A stretch of DNA of 64,000 nt from positions 586,501-650,500 of the forward strand of contig CALYLW010000129.1 in NCBI GenBank assembly GCA_944989445.1, in the 5' to 3' direction. This document shows positions 31,959 to 43,400 of this stretch, in pieces. The notes under the pieces are model-generated. The model was not told where the DNA came from. It saw nothing but the letters and a program-made list of their open reading frames with translations, and did not search any database. The translations under genes and the position numbers were made by a program. The number at the start of each line of letters is the position of its first letter. Position 1 is the first letter of the stretch. The stretch comes from Ampullaceana balthica. Taxonomy: Eukaryota; Mollusca; Gastropoda; Lymnaeidae.

Positions 31959-33638
31959 TTATCTGGTCCTGGTGCTTTGCCAGCTTGGCACTTGTTGAGC
32001 GCGGTTTTGCAACTCTGTCATTGTGAAGGGGGCCGCGAAAACCTCTAGTTGAGGGCCCTTACTTTGTCTCCTTGAGCCCTCTTTGCGCATTCGGTCGATT
32101 GTTCGGCTAAAATCAGATCTGGCGCCTTTTTTGTTAACCTGGGCAAAGTGTTTGTTTAGCGCTCGTGCGCGCTTAACTTCACTAGCCCTTTGGCCCTTTG
32201 GTGTCGTCAAAGGGTTGGAATTCTTTGTCTTCCCCGCGCCAGATAATGCATCCAAGAGCCGCCAAACTTTTCTTCCGTCTACGAGGTCGAGTTTTTCGCA
32301 CGTATTTACCCATTTCGCCTTCTTCGCTTTGTCGACAGCGGCCCGGACTTCAGCCGTCAGTCTGTTGTACGCCCTACGAGCTTCGGGCGTCTTCAGCCTG
32401 GCTTCCTTTTTCCGTGCTTTTGCTCTTTGTTTCACCAATTCTTCCAGACTCTTGTCCCAGTAAGGTCTGAACTTCTGTTTCCCGTTTGTCCTTGGGATCG
32501 TTCGCCTCGCAACCCCAAGGATTGTGTCAATAAACTGCCCGTAGGTGGCATCCATGTTGTCTCCTGCAACATCCAGCAGAGCGAGCTTGGTCTCGCTCTC
32601 GGCCTCGTACTTTCGCCAATCAGCCTTACGGAACTGCCAATGCCTTCTTTCAAATCGAGGTTTGCCTGCACCAAGTCCAAATTCAATCAGGATTGGCAAG
32701 TGATCGCTGCCTACTTCCTTTAATACTTCCAGTCTATGCTTCGACTCTAGGTCAGCGGAAATAAGCGTTAGATCTGGTCGGGACTCCGTGCTGTGCCCCG
32801 TGTGCAGTAGTGTCGGTTCACTGTCTGCATTTTGTAGCCTGATGAGCTTCGTATTAATACAGACATCCTCGATGTAGCGGCCTGACGCGTTCCGTTCAGC
32901 ATAGCCCCAGTCAGGAGACTGTGCATTAAAGTCTCCTGCTATTATCGTTCTTCCAAATATGACATCTTCCCCAACTGGAAGTGCGATTGGATTTCTGGGC
33001 GTATTATAGACGTTCGTGATTGTAAAGCCAACGTCGCCTTTGAAAACTCTCACGGTGAGAGTATCAGTGTTGCTGTAACACTTAACTTCGAGCAGCTCCG
33101 TCGTTAAATCATTCCTGACCGCTGTGGCAAGACCTCGACATCGCCGGTCACACTTGCAATGGTATAGCGAGTAACCAGTGATATGAAACGGCTTCCCCTT
33201 AAGGAGCGTTTCTTGGAACAGTGCTACATCCACTTTCCGTTCGTGGAGTATTTTGGTTACTTCGTGTGCCTTTTGCCTTATGCCACAGACATTCAACTGT
33301 AAAACTACCAGGGCTTGTTCAGGATGGCCCTTCGCACCCATACAAGGACGGCCAGTCACCGATTGACCGCTTGGACATGGCCTGTCGTTCGTCACCATGC
33401 CTCTAAGAGGGGGGGTAGCCAACCGACCCGACGTACCACCATCCGCCGGGAAGGGGTTTAGAAGGTCCATTCCGGGACCTGCTTTTTTCGATATATGAAC
33501 CATAGAATAGAGAGGGGGTAGGCAGAAATCTTCAACCCATTGAGGACGGTCCGAGTGCGTTCCGCCCCTTGCCCAGAGGGTCTTCCTGTCTTCGGCGTTC
33601 CTAGCCGGGCACTGTTGGGTATGGGTCTGCTCCCACAT
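31959..33638 (-). CDS. LINE apurinic/apyrimidinic-type endonuclease
   Basis: 559 codons. The EEP endonuclease domain runs from about residue 112: LQLNVCG (N116), FQET (E143), AGDFNAQ (D236, N238) and GSDHLP (S311, D312, H313), all key residues present. The 110-residue N-terminal extension is Pro/Gly-rich and may include leader sequence; the start codon is uncertain. After the domain is a Lys/Arg-rich linker. It then runs out of frame at TELQNRAQQ, where the polyprotein should enter the RT. The enzyme nicks target DNA to prime reverse transcription. Confidence 0.8.
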   Translation of the reverse strand: MWEQTHTQQCPARNAEDRKTLWARGGTHSDRPQWVEDFCLPPLYSMVHISKKAGPGMDLLNPFPADGGTSGRLATPPLRGMVTNDRPCPSGQSVTGRPCMGAKGHPEQALVVLQLNVCGIRQKAHEVTKILHERKVDVALFQETLLKGKPFHITGYSLYHCKCDRRCRGLATAVRNDLTTELLEVKCYSNTDTLTVRVFKGDVGFTITNVYNTPRNPIALPVGEDVIFGRTIIAGDFNAQSPDWGYAERNASGRYIEDVCINTKLIRLQNADSEPTLLHTGHSTESRPDLTLISADLESKHRLEVLKEVGSDHLPILIEFGLGAGKPRFERRHWQFRKADWRKYEAESETKLALLDVAGDNMDATYGQFIDTILGVARRTIPRTNGKQKFRPYWDKSLEELVKQRAKARKKEARLKTPEARRAYNRLTAEVRAAVDKAKKAKWVNTCEKLDLVDGRKVWRLLDALSGAGKTKNSNPLTTPKGQRASEVKRARALNKHFAQVNKKGARSDFSRTIDRMRKEGSRRQSKGPQLEVFAAPFTMTELQNRAQQVPSWQSTRTR

Positions 33639-33808
33639 CCAGCACCGGGCCTCGCGGTGAGGCCATGCCCCACCCTCCAGTTGTCCGGAGGGTTCCAGTG
33701 CGTATATTTGGCGAATTCGCCGGGGTTAGTCAGTTTCAGGTCGCAGCCACTTCCGCAACCCTACTTATCTCCCGGGCCCCGTAAAGGCCAACCCCTTCCA
33801 AATATTGT

Positions 33809-34102
33809 TCCATCGTATTTGAAAACTCTTCATGCATTTGACATAAGGATCAGAAGTCCATTTGTGTGATATGTAAAGATTGAAAATAAAAAAGTAGACG
33901 CTGTAGAATAATTCAAGCAAAACTGAATCTGCTTACGACATTTCTGAAATGATTTTGAATAAGTGATGATCATAAAATAATGGATTGCACAGGCTAAACG
34001 TGTGTTAATACTTCTTACGGGATGAAAAGTATACAAGAGTTCAACAAAGGCGCAAAAACATAAAATCTCATGTCAAGTTCGTTCAAACATTTAAACCTTA
34101 TT
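33809..34102. other. AT-rich spacer between LINE and right inverted-repeat arm
   Basis: About 290 bp with no gene. It belongs either to the element that owns the inverted repeats or to a preintegration locus. Confidence 0.4.
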
Positions 34103-34340
34103 TGTTAACATGATACTCCAACGGAAACGAATTCTCCAACTATTTTAGTACACTTGAGCGTTGTTACGCATTCTTTTCCAAATCCATGCTCATTTTGAAA
34201 TACCTAATTGCTTCTACACGCCGGGCATTCGGACTTCAGGATACAAAATAAGGAATATACCATGGAGCCATTTTGAGGTTTAGTTTGTAAGCTATAGAAC
34301 TGCAGACAAAAAGCTCAACACACGAACAGACGCAGGAACG
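34103..34340 (-). repeat. Long inverted repeat, right arm
   Basis: Inverse of 29323-29560. Shared blocks include CCAACTATTTTAGTACACTT and CTCAACACACGAACAGACGC. The outer end reads CAGACGCAGGAAC. No convincing duplication flanks the pair. Confidence 0.85.
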
Positions 34341-34708
34341 TTGCTAGTCACAATGAAATCTTTTTATTTTCAAAGTTATAATTAAAACAAGCCCGAAATG
34401 CTTTAAAAACGTATAGCGTTCAACAAAAAAAAATGAAATAAGGGATTACCAAAATTTCTCAGCAATGGCTACTCACAGAGAAACTAATGGAATACTTAAG
34501 GGATGCTTTGACATTTGATAAAAAATTATGTCGAGGCCTCACCATTTTAATCGAACCTTCCAATCAAAGAACGAGAGGGCAAATTTTTGGTGATCGAAGC
34601 AAATATGTTTGTATTCATGCTATGTAGAATAACAGTTAAAAAGAAATTTGCTTTCTTCATAAGATGAGATTAGTGTATAAATTCGTGTGAGGCTTAGTTA
34701 CCTTAGTT
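34341..34708. other. Non-genic spacer
   Basis: AT-rich, no recognised feature. Confidence 0.5.
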
Positions 34709-34970
34709 ATCTTATCTATACAGACGCTCCTTCTATGCAGAAGATAATTGCGTCCACAGACCATGACGGATGATCTGTTGGTAAGTGGTGCGGCGTTCAC
34801 AGGCCACGGATATGAGGGTTCCCAGCCGCCTAACTAGTGTTAGGTACCCATTCGGAGCTGGGTGACTCAGGGACACCCTAGGCCCCGGGAACAAATCCTT
34901 GCCTTACCCGTGACCAGTGACCATCGGTACGCCAGTCGAGCGCGCTGCCAGTCGACCACCATGTTAATAT
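34709..34970 (-). repeat. tRNA-derived SINE, copy 2
   Basis: Same SINE as 7774-8050: tail (inverse) CTTATCTATACAGACGCTCC, the CCATTCGGAGCTGGGTGACT core, and a degraded tRNA-like head near 34965 in which the B box is damaged. Confidence 0.8.
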
Positions 34971-35099
34971 CATACCACATGCGGCATAAGCATAAGCCAG
35001 GCGCAAAATTTTAAGCCAAGAATTAAGAATCAAAGAACTTTTGATATTTTGGTCAAACTGACGACAATTCAATAATATATTGAATTGACAATATTCATA

Positions 35100-35844
35100 T
35101 TAAAAGTTCTTAGACTTAAAATTCTTAAGTTAAATTTTTTGACTTTGCACTAGGGCAGGGGAATAAACTGTTGAAGTGGGGACCTTATTACATCCGATAC
35201 TCCCCTCACAAAATAAATAATATTCTAGTCAAGGAGACCTCAAAGAAAGGCATTAGTGTTTTTTTTAAAAAAAAACGTTGTACTTTGTACAATTAATTGG
35301 ACATTATTTTCTTTCCAATTATTGAATTATAATGCGAAATAAAAAAATAGTCAAAGCCGACCTTTTTAGCGGAACCGGCAATATCGAACATTATACTGTA
35401 AATAACTGTTAATTTTTTGATGATTTTGGATAATTAATATATAATATATACCGACTGCAGTAGATTGAAGAATGGGATCCAAGTCCTTTATTCGGGTAAA
35501 ATTATTTTTTAGTTGCTGCTATTTAAAGCTAAACGTGTTATGATATAATATAGATTAAACATAAAAACTAAAATTTATACTATTTTTTTTATTACTCACT
35601 ACGACTACTCGCTTCATGAATCATTGAATATTGAATGGCATGAGGCATGGCACATGGGCATGGGTGGCAAGGACACTGAACACTGAAATGTAATTCTTAA
35701 TTTAGTCTGAGTGTGAATGAAAAATTTAAAGTTGATCCTAAGCCTAAGGTCTTCGCCTTTCACACCCCACAAAGTCACAATCACAAAGTATTATTGTATA
35801 TCCCTCACTTCACAAGGACAAGGCTCACAAGGACACAACTTTTT
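35100..35844. other. Non-genic spacer
   Basis: AT-rich sequence; no supported gene or element. Confidence 0.5.
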
Positions 35845-36085
35845 TTTACCACGCTTTTATTAACTTGCTTTCGTTCCTGTGTGTCTGTCCACAATTTTTC
35901 AAATCGGCCAACATAAAATTAAACCACTTTTGATGGTCCTATAGACTATAGATCTCAAAATTTTACCACATAGATCTTGGATGAATGCATTGTATCGAAA
36001 TTTCAGATCGATCGAATGTACCGTTATTTAATTATTGTCAGATTATTGAACTTTTTAGTTTATCTATACATAAGCCTATGTATTA
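35845..36085 (+). repeat. Copy of the GATCGATCGAATGTACCG repeat family
   Basis: Starts ACCACGCTTTTATTAACTTG, includes CAGATCGATCGAATGTACCG and ACTTTTTAGTTTATCTATA. Homologous to modules at 25090-25290 and 57125-57340. Confidence 0.75.
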
Positions 36086-36879
36086 TCCGTCTGCCCTTGT
36101 TTTAAACTTAGCTTAAATAATTAGTAATAAATATAAAAATTAAATATAATAAATTAAAATTAGGTAAGTAATTTAATAACTTAATAACAGTAAGGAGACC
36201 TATTCACATTCACTTAGACTTAGACGACTTAGTCTTAATTAATTAATTATTAAGTCTACTCTAAGTGAATTGCATAGTTAATTTTTATTTTTACTCCTGC
36301 ACACTTCAGGCCATGCTTGAGGTAATAATTAGTAATGTTTGAATTTTTAACTAAATACATTTTTATAAGTTATTTAAAAAAATGTATTTTAATTTATTGT
36401 ATGACTAAATTTCATAATCATTAATCACATGCTTGAAATTCAAGTGCAGTCTCAATATTCAATAAGTACAGTAGCAGTACTCAGTACAGTAAATGTAGCA
36501 GTAGAGACGTAGGCATAATTAAAATTAATAATAATAATTATTATTAATTTTATTATTATAATACCATACTCATACTCATAACTATGACGGATTAAGGCGT
36601 AAAGGGGGGGGGGTGCTGATTGGGAAGTGCCACTTGCCACATGTCTCTATTAAGTCTAAGTCAAGGAGTGGAATCACAATTTATCATTTCTGTAAAATGT
36701 TTCCACCTTATAAAAGTAGTTCAGATTCCATTTCTAACTAAATGTTTGAGAGAAATTAACAGCTTATAAAACACGCTCGCTTCAATATTAAAATGTTTAA
36801 AAATGATATTATGATACACTCTTTCTATTCACCCACCTCAAGAGCAGTTTATAAATGTTCACCCAACAGAGGAACTCTA
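36086..36879. other. AT-rich spacer with short microsatellites
   Basis: TAAT/ATTA-rich simple sequence around 36520-36570 and a short G run near 36605. No gene. Confidence 0.5.
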
Positions 36880-37130
36880 ACATAAAGATGAACAAACACA
36901 TACAAAATTTGCTGTCTGTCTGGAATTAGGGAGAGGTATGGTTTGCCTGAACAAATTAGGAAAAATTATTGTAAAACACACTATCAATATTGAATTATAT
37001 TTAATTTTAATTAAACTCCAATAAAAATACAAGAATAGACTTAAACCATGGTAGCCATAGATAAGTACTTATAGGACGCAATAATTTCTGTATAAAAGGA
37101 GCATCTGTAATAGATAAGATAAGAGAAGAA
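36880..37130 (+). mobile_element. CR1/Jockey-type LINE 3' end, degenerate
   Basis: GGTATGGTTTGCCTGAACAA and AATTAGGAAAAATTATTG correspond to GGAATGGGTTGCCTGAAGAA and AACTAGGAAAACCAACAC at 54860. It ends with GGACGCAATAATTTCTGTAT and AGATAAGATAAGAGAAG, the same tail as other copies. Confidence 0.7.
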
Positions 37131-38182
37131 GGTAAAAAGTTAATAACATTACTTTAATTTTCAGGTTTTACATACAGTGTATGTAAAACTCATACAGTGT
37201 ATGAATATGATAAGTGTGTGATTTCACAAACTTTTTTTTGCCAAACTTTTTTGCCATGCTTTACGGATATTCCCTTAGTCTTAATCATAATCATTTCATT
37301 CATAATTGCTAAAAGTATCCAGTATTTGTTGGAAATTAAGTTCTACTCTTTACATTAAAAATGTTACTTTTCTGATCTTATATATGCTAACCTATCAATT
37401 ATCAATCCCCTCAACACCATTGCCATTCTAAATTTTAGCACCCTAAAATGACAACATCACAAGATTCTTTACAAGATTTTATAAGAGATGCAACAAATAT
37501 TGCTAATAAAGAATAGATATGTTTTGAAAATGCACTAGTCAATACAATATGTAGGCATATATAATTACTACAGTACTTTATTTTTTAAGTTTATATTTAT
37601 GCTGCCCTATGAAAAAGGATGCCCAAAAATAAAACAAAATGATAAATAAACTACAGGATATATAAGAAAACCAATTTCTTGTTTTTCTCACTATACTGGT
37701 ATTCAATAAAATGATATGTCAAACTGCTGCCCTGACAAAACCACAATTATCCAGTCTTTTTCAATAGGTTGTGATTGTTACAGAAATTAGCCTAGGGCAA
37801 GAGAATTTGACCTGGGACAAAATGGAGAATGTGTACAACTATACTATAATATAGAAAATATTGTTTAAAAAAAACAGACATAAACAGTCCTTCAAATTAG
37901 CTGTTCATTAAAAACAAAAACATTTAAAGAGTATTGGCATAAAAGTTTAATATTTATGTCCTTCTTAACTAAATGCCATTTAAAATTACTGGTATTTGTA
38001 AAAACAAAATCGATATATGCCAATAATCTAATGGGTAAAACACACTTTTGTGGCACCGCTGTCAAATTTGAAGTCTTTCATTTAGTACAATTGTAGTACC
38101 TAAGCCTCCTTATAATTTTACGTTTGAAGCTAGAAAAGAAAAACAAAACCAATTTTAAGGCAATATCATTTTAAGTAGGGCA
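37131..38182. other. Non-genic spacer
   Basis: AT-rich, with no coding frame, terminal repeat or RNA gene recognised. Confidence 0.5.
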
Positions 38183-38328
38183 TGGTGGTTGAGCCACATG
38201 TGCACTTGGCTGGCGTACCGAGGGTCACAAGTTTGAATCTTTGTGAAGGCAGGGATTTGTTCACGGGGTTATGGGTGTCCCCAAATCCTCCTAGCTCTGA
38301 ATGGGTACCTTACCCTAGTTAGAGGGGG
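38183..38328 (+). repeat. tRNA-derived SINE, copy 3 (head half)
   Basis: GGGCATGGTGGTTGAGCCAC and GTACCGAGGGTCACAAGTTT give degraded A and B boxes. TCTGAATGGGTACC marks the core. The 3' half is missing where a MITE end begins. Confidence 0.75.
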
Positions 38329-38329
38329 A

Positions 38330-38440
38330 GGAGCGGAGCAAAACTTTGTAAAGTCATATTTGAGGGGAGGGGGCTAACTTTTTGTGACTAGAGGGCGGGA
38401 AATCGACAAAAATCGCGTGACGTCATTAATGGACGACCCC
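38330..38440 (+). mobile_element. Harbinger-like MITE, solo right end
   Basis: Contains GGGGGCTAACTTTTTGTGAC and AAAAATCGCGTGACGTCATT and ends ATGGACGACCCC. The left part is missing. Confidence 0.7.
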
Positions 38441-38775
38441 ATACAAGTTTTAGCACGCAGGAAGTATTCCAAGAAAAGGACGTAAACCAAACAAAGGTCG
38501 TATACCAAGCAAAATGTTTCACGTCCAAACAGGACATATACATGTACCAAGTTGGACTTAAACCACCAAAGCAGACCACTGTAATGCTCACTCTTGTTTT
38601 GGCTTTGTCATTGGGTGCTATTTTTAGATTAACTGTGTATATCTCCTATTAGTGGACTGCTGTAAGTTTAAAGAAGTGGTATTGCTGCACTTGGGACAAT
38701 TTAAAAGTGATGGTGACATTTAAAAATAATTTCATCATTGTACTTAAAATGCAAAATTTGGAAGAACCATTTTAG

Positions 38776-39272
38776 TTGATTGGTATTGATTACAAACTGG
38801 CCGTTCTCTGTCACAACTTCTTTTCGGACTCATGCCCATCGTATCTTACTGAACTTTTGTCGGTCTACTCACCCACTCGCCAGCTACGATCTTCTGCAGA
38901 CACACGCGTTCTCTCTGTTCCTACGACACGCACCAAAACATTTGGTGAAAGGTCGTTCTCTTTTTGTGCAGCCAAACAATGGAATTCTCTACCATTACAC
39001 ATACGTAGTATTCAAACAACCAAGTCCTTCAAGACTGCACTTAAGACACATCTTTTCAAAATTTATTTTCAAAATTAATGAAACAACATTTCTTGTAAAT
39101 GATTAACGTAGCTTATGTATAATGTACTGTAATTTTTTGTGTTTGTTGTGATATGAAAGTTAATTTAATACTTATAGGTATGTTATTTCTTTCATGTAAA
39201 GCGCTGTGAGCCCAGTTCCTTACTGGGATACAGCGCTATATAAATAATCAATTTATTATTATTATTATTATT
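38776..39272 (+). mobile_element. L2/CR1-like LINE C-terminal and 3' end
   Basis: A 100-codon open frame reads IGIDYKLAVLCHNFFSDSCP then SYLTELLSVYSPTRQLRSSA, KTFGERSFSFCAAKQWNSLP and FKTALKTHLF, the conserved end of L2-clade reverse transcriptases. The 3' part has CAGCGCTATATAAATAATCA and an ATT microsatellite tail. Related to the upstream piece at 61315. Confidence 0.8.
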
Positions 39273-39660
39273 CATAATTAGAAACTTAGTATGTTCTTAC
39301 TGTGATATTTGTGATTGAGCACTAAGAATGCAGTGAAACACACAATAGTAAAAAGTAGAAAGAAAAATTAATTTTCAAAATATTTTTTAAGACCACATTT
39401 TTAAAGAAGAAATAAAATGGTGTACTCCATACATCATCTCTCTTAACTTTATTAAGGATAGATCTATTCTATTCTTTCTCATAGATCAGGTCTACCCAAT
39501 GCTATCACCTTTATTACATTTTATATAAACTTCTGCTTGTAATGTTATTATTTTAATACTGATAAAAGTGTTCGGGGTATGCATTTTATTTAAATGTCTG
39601 CAAGAAAAAGGTTTATAAAAAAATAATCAATAATACTAAAAGGCAGTTGTCTGTGCGGGC
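39273..39660. other. Non-genic spacer
   Basis: AT-rich, no feature seen. Confidence 0.5.
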
Positions 39661-39670
39661 CTCAATAGCC

Positions 39671-39706
39671 GATTGGTCCCTCAAACTCCTACAGCCAATC
39701 ACTAGC
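39671..39706. promoter_or_regulatory. Two opposed CCAAT boxes upstream of HPRT1
   Basis: GATTGGTCCC (inverted) and AGCCAATCAC (direct) lie about 25 bp apart. This pairing is common in TATA-less housekeeping promoters. Assignment to HPRT1 is inference because exon 1 is not located. Confidence 0.3.
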
Positions 39707-39905
39707 CAAGAAAAATTAAATCTCATTTCCATATTAAACAAATTTACACAGATGTTCAAAACAAGTTATTTTTGGTGCAGCACATGTATTTTTTCCAAGA
39801 CTTTATTTTGAGCGGTGCGCGTTGGGATTTATAGTCAAAAACTTTGTTTTTACGGGTTATTTATTATAACTATAATTTATAGTATTTTTGACGTGATACA
39901 CATGT

Positions 39906-40232
39906 ATGGCCGGTGGAGACGGCGGGTCTCTCGACAAACCGCAGTGGTGGGGAGGTAGGGTCTCTAGACAGACCATGGTGTGGGGGGGAAAGTCTCTGGA
40001 CAGAACGCGGTGTGGGGGGTTAGGGTCTCTGGACAGAACGCGGTGTGGGGGGGGGAAGGTAGGGTCTCTGGACAGACCGCGGTGTGGGGGGGAGGTAGGG
40101 TCTCTGGACAGACCGCAGTGTGGGCCGGGGGAGGTAGGGTCTCTGGACAGACCGCGGTGTGGGGGGGGGGAGGTAGGGTCTCTGGACAGACCGCGGTGTG
40201 GCGGGGGGGGAGGTAGGTCTCTGGACAAAGCC
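39906..40232 (+). repeat. G-rich minisatellite, about 35-41 bp unit, eight copies
   Basis: The unit contains GGTCTCTGGACAGACCGCGG then TGTGGGGGGGAGGTAGG. Units vary in G-run length (6-9). Open frames on both strands across it are repeat artefacts. The G tracts could form quadruplexes. It lies about 180 bp upstream of HPRT1 exon 2. Confidence 0.9.
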
Positions 40233-40411
40233 TCTGATTGAAATGACGACTGGTGAGGTTTCATTTTGGAGTCAGTTGATGTGGATGTTGTAATGTCCTA
40301 CCATGAACTAATTCACAGGTCACCCTACACTTATCCCGTCCTTGGACTGGCTTTGTTGCTAGTTATAAATATGCAAGTGTCCTGTTTTATCATGGTACTA
40401 TTTTTCTTCAG

Positions 40412-43400
40412 ATTGCTGATGAAGATCTGGGATTTTCATTAGACCACTTTTGTATTCCAAAACATTATGAGCAGGACTTGGATCATGTGCTCATACCAGC
40501 TGGGCTGATCAATGATAGGTTTGATATTTCTTAACTGTTACAATTATTACTTTAAAATTTATTGGACATTCTATAGCCAGTTAATACATTTCTGATTCCA
40601 GAAATTTACACAGTAAATATTTTACGCTTTCAAAATGCTTATATTTTAACTTTTGTCACAATTAATTCACAGAGTTGAACGTTTAGCCAGAGACATTGTG
40701 ACAGATTTCGGTAATGAACCCATTGTAGGACTTTGCATTCTTAAGGGTGGCTACAAATTCTTTACGGATCTACTTGACAAAATACAAGTTTTAAACAGAA
40801 ACAGTGGCAACTCAGTACAGCTTGCAGTTGATTTTATTCGACTTAAAAGCTATGTTGTAAGTTTGGTATGTTAAATTTATAAACTATATGGCTGTTTATG
40901 TGGAAGTGGTGTAACTGGAATTCTAAATAAAATTTTAAAGTACACATGTAATTAATTTGAAACATAAATTTGATTCATTTTTTTTTACTGCTGTTCTGGG
41001 AGTAGTAAAACTTCAATTAGAAAATAATTGTAAAAAAAAATTTTTTGACATAATTTAATAACTTAAATTTAATAAGAGTAAGAGATAAAAATGGAGGACA
41101 TGCCAAAGTCTAGTATCAAAGCCTCTATAAAAATTCAACACCATATCTGAAAAATAATGAAATTTAATATTATTATTTTAAAATGACATGGCCTGAAATA
41201 AGGCTTTAAAAAATTCTTCATCAAGGAACTTTCATTTGGTGTTTTATTCCACAATTCCTTTCTATTTTTTACTTCATATTTTGAACTGCCATTTAAGTTA
41301 AATTTTGCAGTTTCAAGAAGTGATAAAAAAGAAGAAGGAAGTTGCTAGAGCATTTTCATGGATGCGTGAATAAAGTATACAATATCAAGGACCCACTCCC
41401 ACCATTGTTTTTTTTTCTTAAAATTAATCATTGATCTAATAAACTATATACCTAATTTTTTTTATCCCTTTGCTGGTGATTTATACTGTAAAAATATTCA
41501 TGAAAAGGATGCTAGACAATATAGTTATGTATAGAATAGGAAATACAGAGATGGCTTTGTAAAAATAGATTCGTACTATCTGAAATGTCCTCATAGTCTG
41601 GTTAATTCTGTTTTGTGTAGTAAGAATCCTTTTCCCAAAATGTAAATATTGGTCAAGGATGAATCATACTACAGGTATTATGTTTGTCTATAGTTTATAA
41701 GCAGCAAACAAATCCAAAAGAGTACTCTGAATGGACCAATATGATTAAGCTTCATTTTAAGCTCTGAATTTCATAAATGGTTAGTGGTAGAACCGTACCA
41801 TTGTGCTGAAGTCTACAACCATCATTTAAATTTATGAAAGTTTTAAATATCAAAAAGTTAAAATTATCAAACCTGCAAAACCTATCTGAACCATTAAACC
41901 TGTAATATGAAAAAAATACATTAAAATGCTTAGAAAACATCTTTGTTGGAGGCTACTGTTTTAATTATATCAAATCTGAAATGTTTATGGGTTATGCTAG
42001 ATGAGAAAAGTATGAATTTCTCAATCAAATTTACAGAATTTTGAAAGCACCACTTCCACATATGACAGTGGTTTTTTTTTCTCTCAAGTCTTCTAGGGCA
42101 AGTAAAATTACTGTGCAAGTTGTGTTGTCTTGAAGTGTGAAAGTAATTTTTCCTCTCCCGATTTAAGATTAACATTGTTTAAAAAAATTAATATTAACAA
42201 AAAAAAATAAGTCAGAAATGTTTTTACTTTAATGCTTAAAACTAACACTTGTAACATACACATTTATTTGAATTCATCATCTATGAGTATTTATAATATT
42301 AATACCAGATCACCTTCAAGTATGCTTGCATTAAAACAGAAGTTACAAAAAATGTCTCATAACATGTATATAAACTTAACAAGATATGTTTAATACCAAT
42401 TTAAAACTGTGTTCTTAATGCATTATTTTAAACTACATGCCTGAGAGGTATGTTCTGAAAAAGCTATCCCCAAGTGAGAAATGAAGAGTCAAAGACCTTT
42501 CACTGAAAATATTGTTAATCCCATAAATTTTTATTTTATTAAATCATGTACTTTCAATTAGAAGTTATTCTTAAATAACTATTGAAACATCAATTCATTT
42601 TAGTGGGGGGGGGGTGTTGTGTTATGGTTTGTCTTTGTGAATTGCTAACAATGCCTTATGCAAGTTAAACTAAATCCTGGTATCTGCAATATTTGATTTG
42701 ATCTGAGAGGTATGGGTGAAGTTTGGCTTGATTAAACACACTTTCCTTTGCATCTTGTTATAAAACAAATATACAATTTTAGATGAAATATTATTACAAA
42801 TGGGATTAAACGGCATATTATTTCATTAAATTTTATAAAGGAGCAAATTTTTTTTTCTGGCATATTTTACTATTCATTTACTTGTGATTTATGTTCCCAA
42901 GTGGGATATTTTATATTGAAGTAATTAGAAACTAACCTATTAAAGTAAAATGCCCAAAACTGCATGAAACCTTTTTCAAAAGATTTGTTTAAAACTACTA
43001 ACTTAGGATAATTGAAACTTGACTTTATGCCTATTGACACTAGCTATATTTCAAATAATACAAGCTGTTTTTTTAATAGATTCTTAAAATATACAGTGCT
43101 AATATTTATTTTGAATGATTTGATAATGATAAATGAATAAATACTCTGGAATAGCCTGTGTGATATTATGTTTTCCAACATCTAATAACAGTGTGTTTTG
43201 CAATATTTTTAATTTAAACGAAAAAAATGTTTAATGCATTGAATTTGTTTCTAGAATGATGTCTCATCAGGTTCTATTGAAGTTATTGGAGGAGATAACT
43301 TGGAGAATTTAAAAGGAAAGGTATCTATCAATGAAAAATTACTGATTAAAAAACAACACTTGTTACTATTCCTTGATGAATAGCTTATGATTTTCTTTCC

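Larger units (their letters stand above)
29575..33808 (-). mobile_element. Ingi/I-like non-LTR retrotransposon, near full length
   Basis: A minus-strand LINE with an endonuclease, reverse transcriptase, RNase H and a C-terminal Cys/His knuckle. The 5' leader begins near 33808 (GGAAGGGGTTGGCCTTTACG). Both coding parts are open except for one frameshift at about 31990-32010, so it is recent. RNase H presence and a single long frame point to the I/Ingi/Nimb group, not CR1 or RTE. The 3' end lies near 29575 and no poly-A is seen. It is GC-richer than its surroundings. Confidence 0.85.

Noticed and set aside
32083..32470. 90-126 codon plus-strand frames
   Set aside because: Antisense shadows of the LINE endonuclease frame.
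33700..33808. HDV-like ribozyme at the LINE 5' end
   Set aside because: A GGGGTTGG/CTAACCCC helix followed by a GGCGAATTCGCC hairpin can be drawn, but the spacing is too long, no catalytic C is placed properly, and the related copy at 19.3 kb lacks the first helix. Kept only as a test.
40242..40252. HPRT1 exon 1 at ATGACGACTG followed by GTGAGG
   Set aside because: Joining to exon 2 gives an early stop, so the phase is wrong.
39857..40264. 110-135 codon frames on both strands with LSRDP or SGQTAVWGGG repeats
   Set aside because: Both come from the same G-rich minisatellite; frames on opposite strands cannot both be genes and neither has non-repeat sequence.
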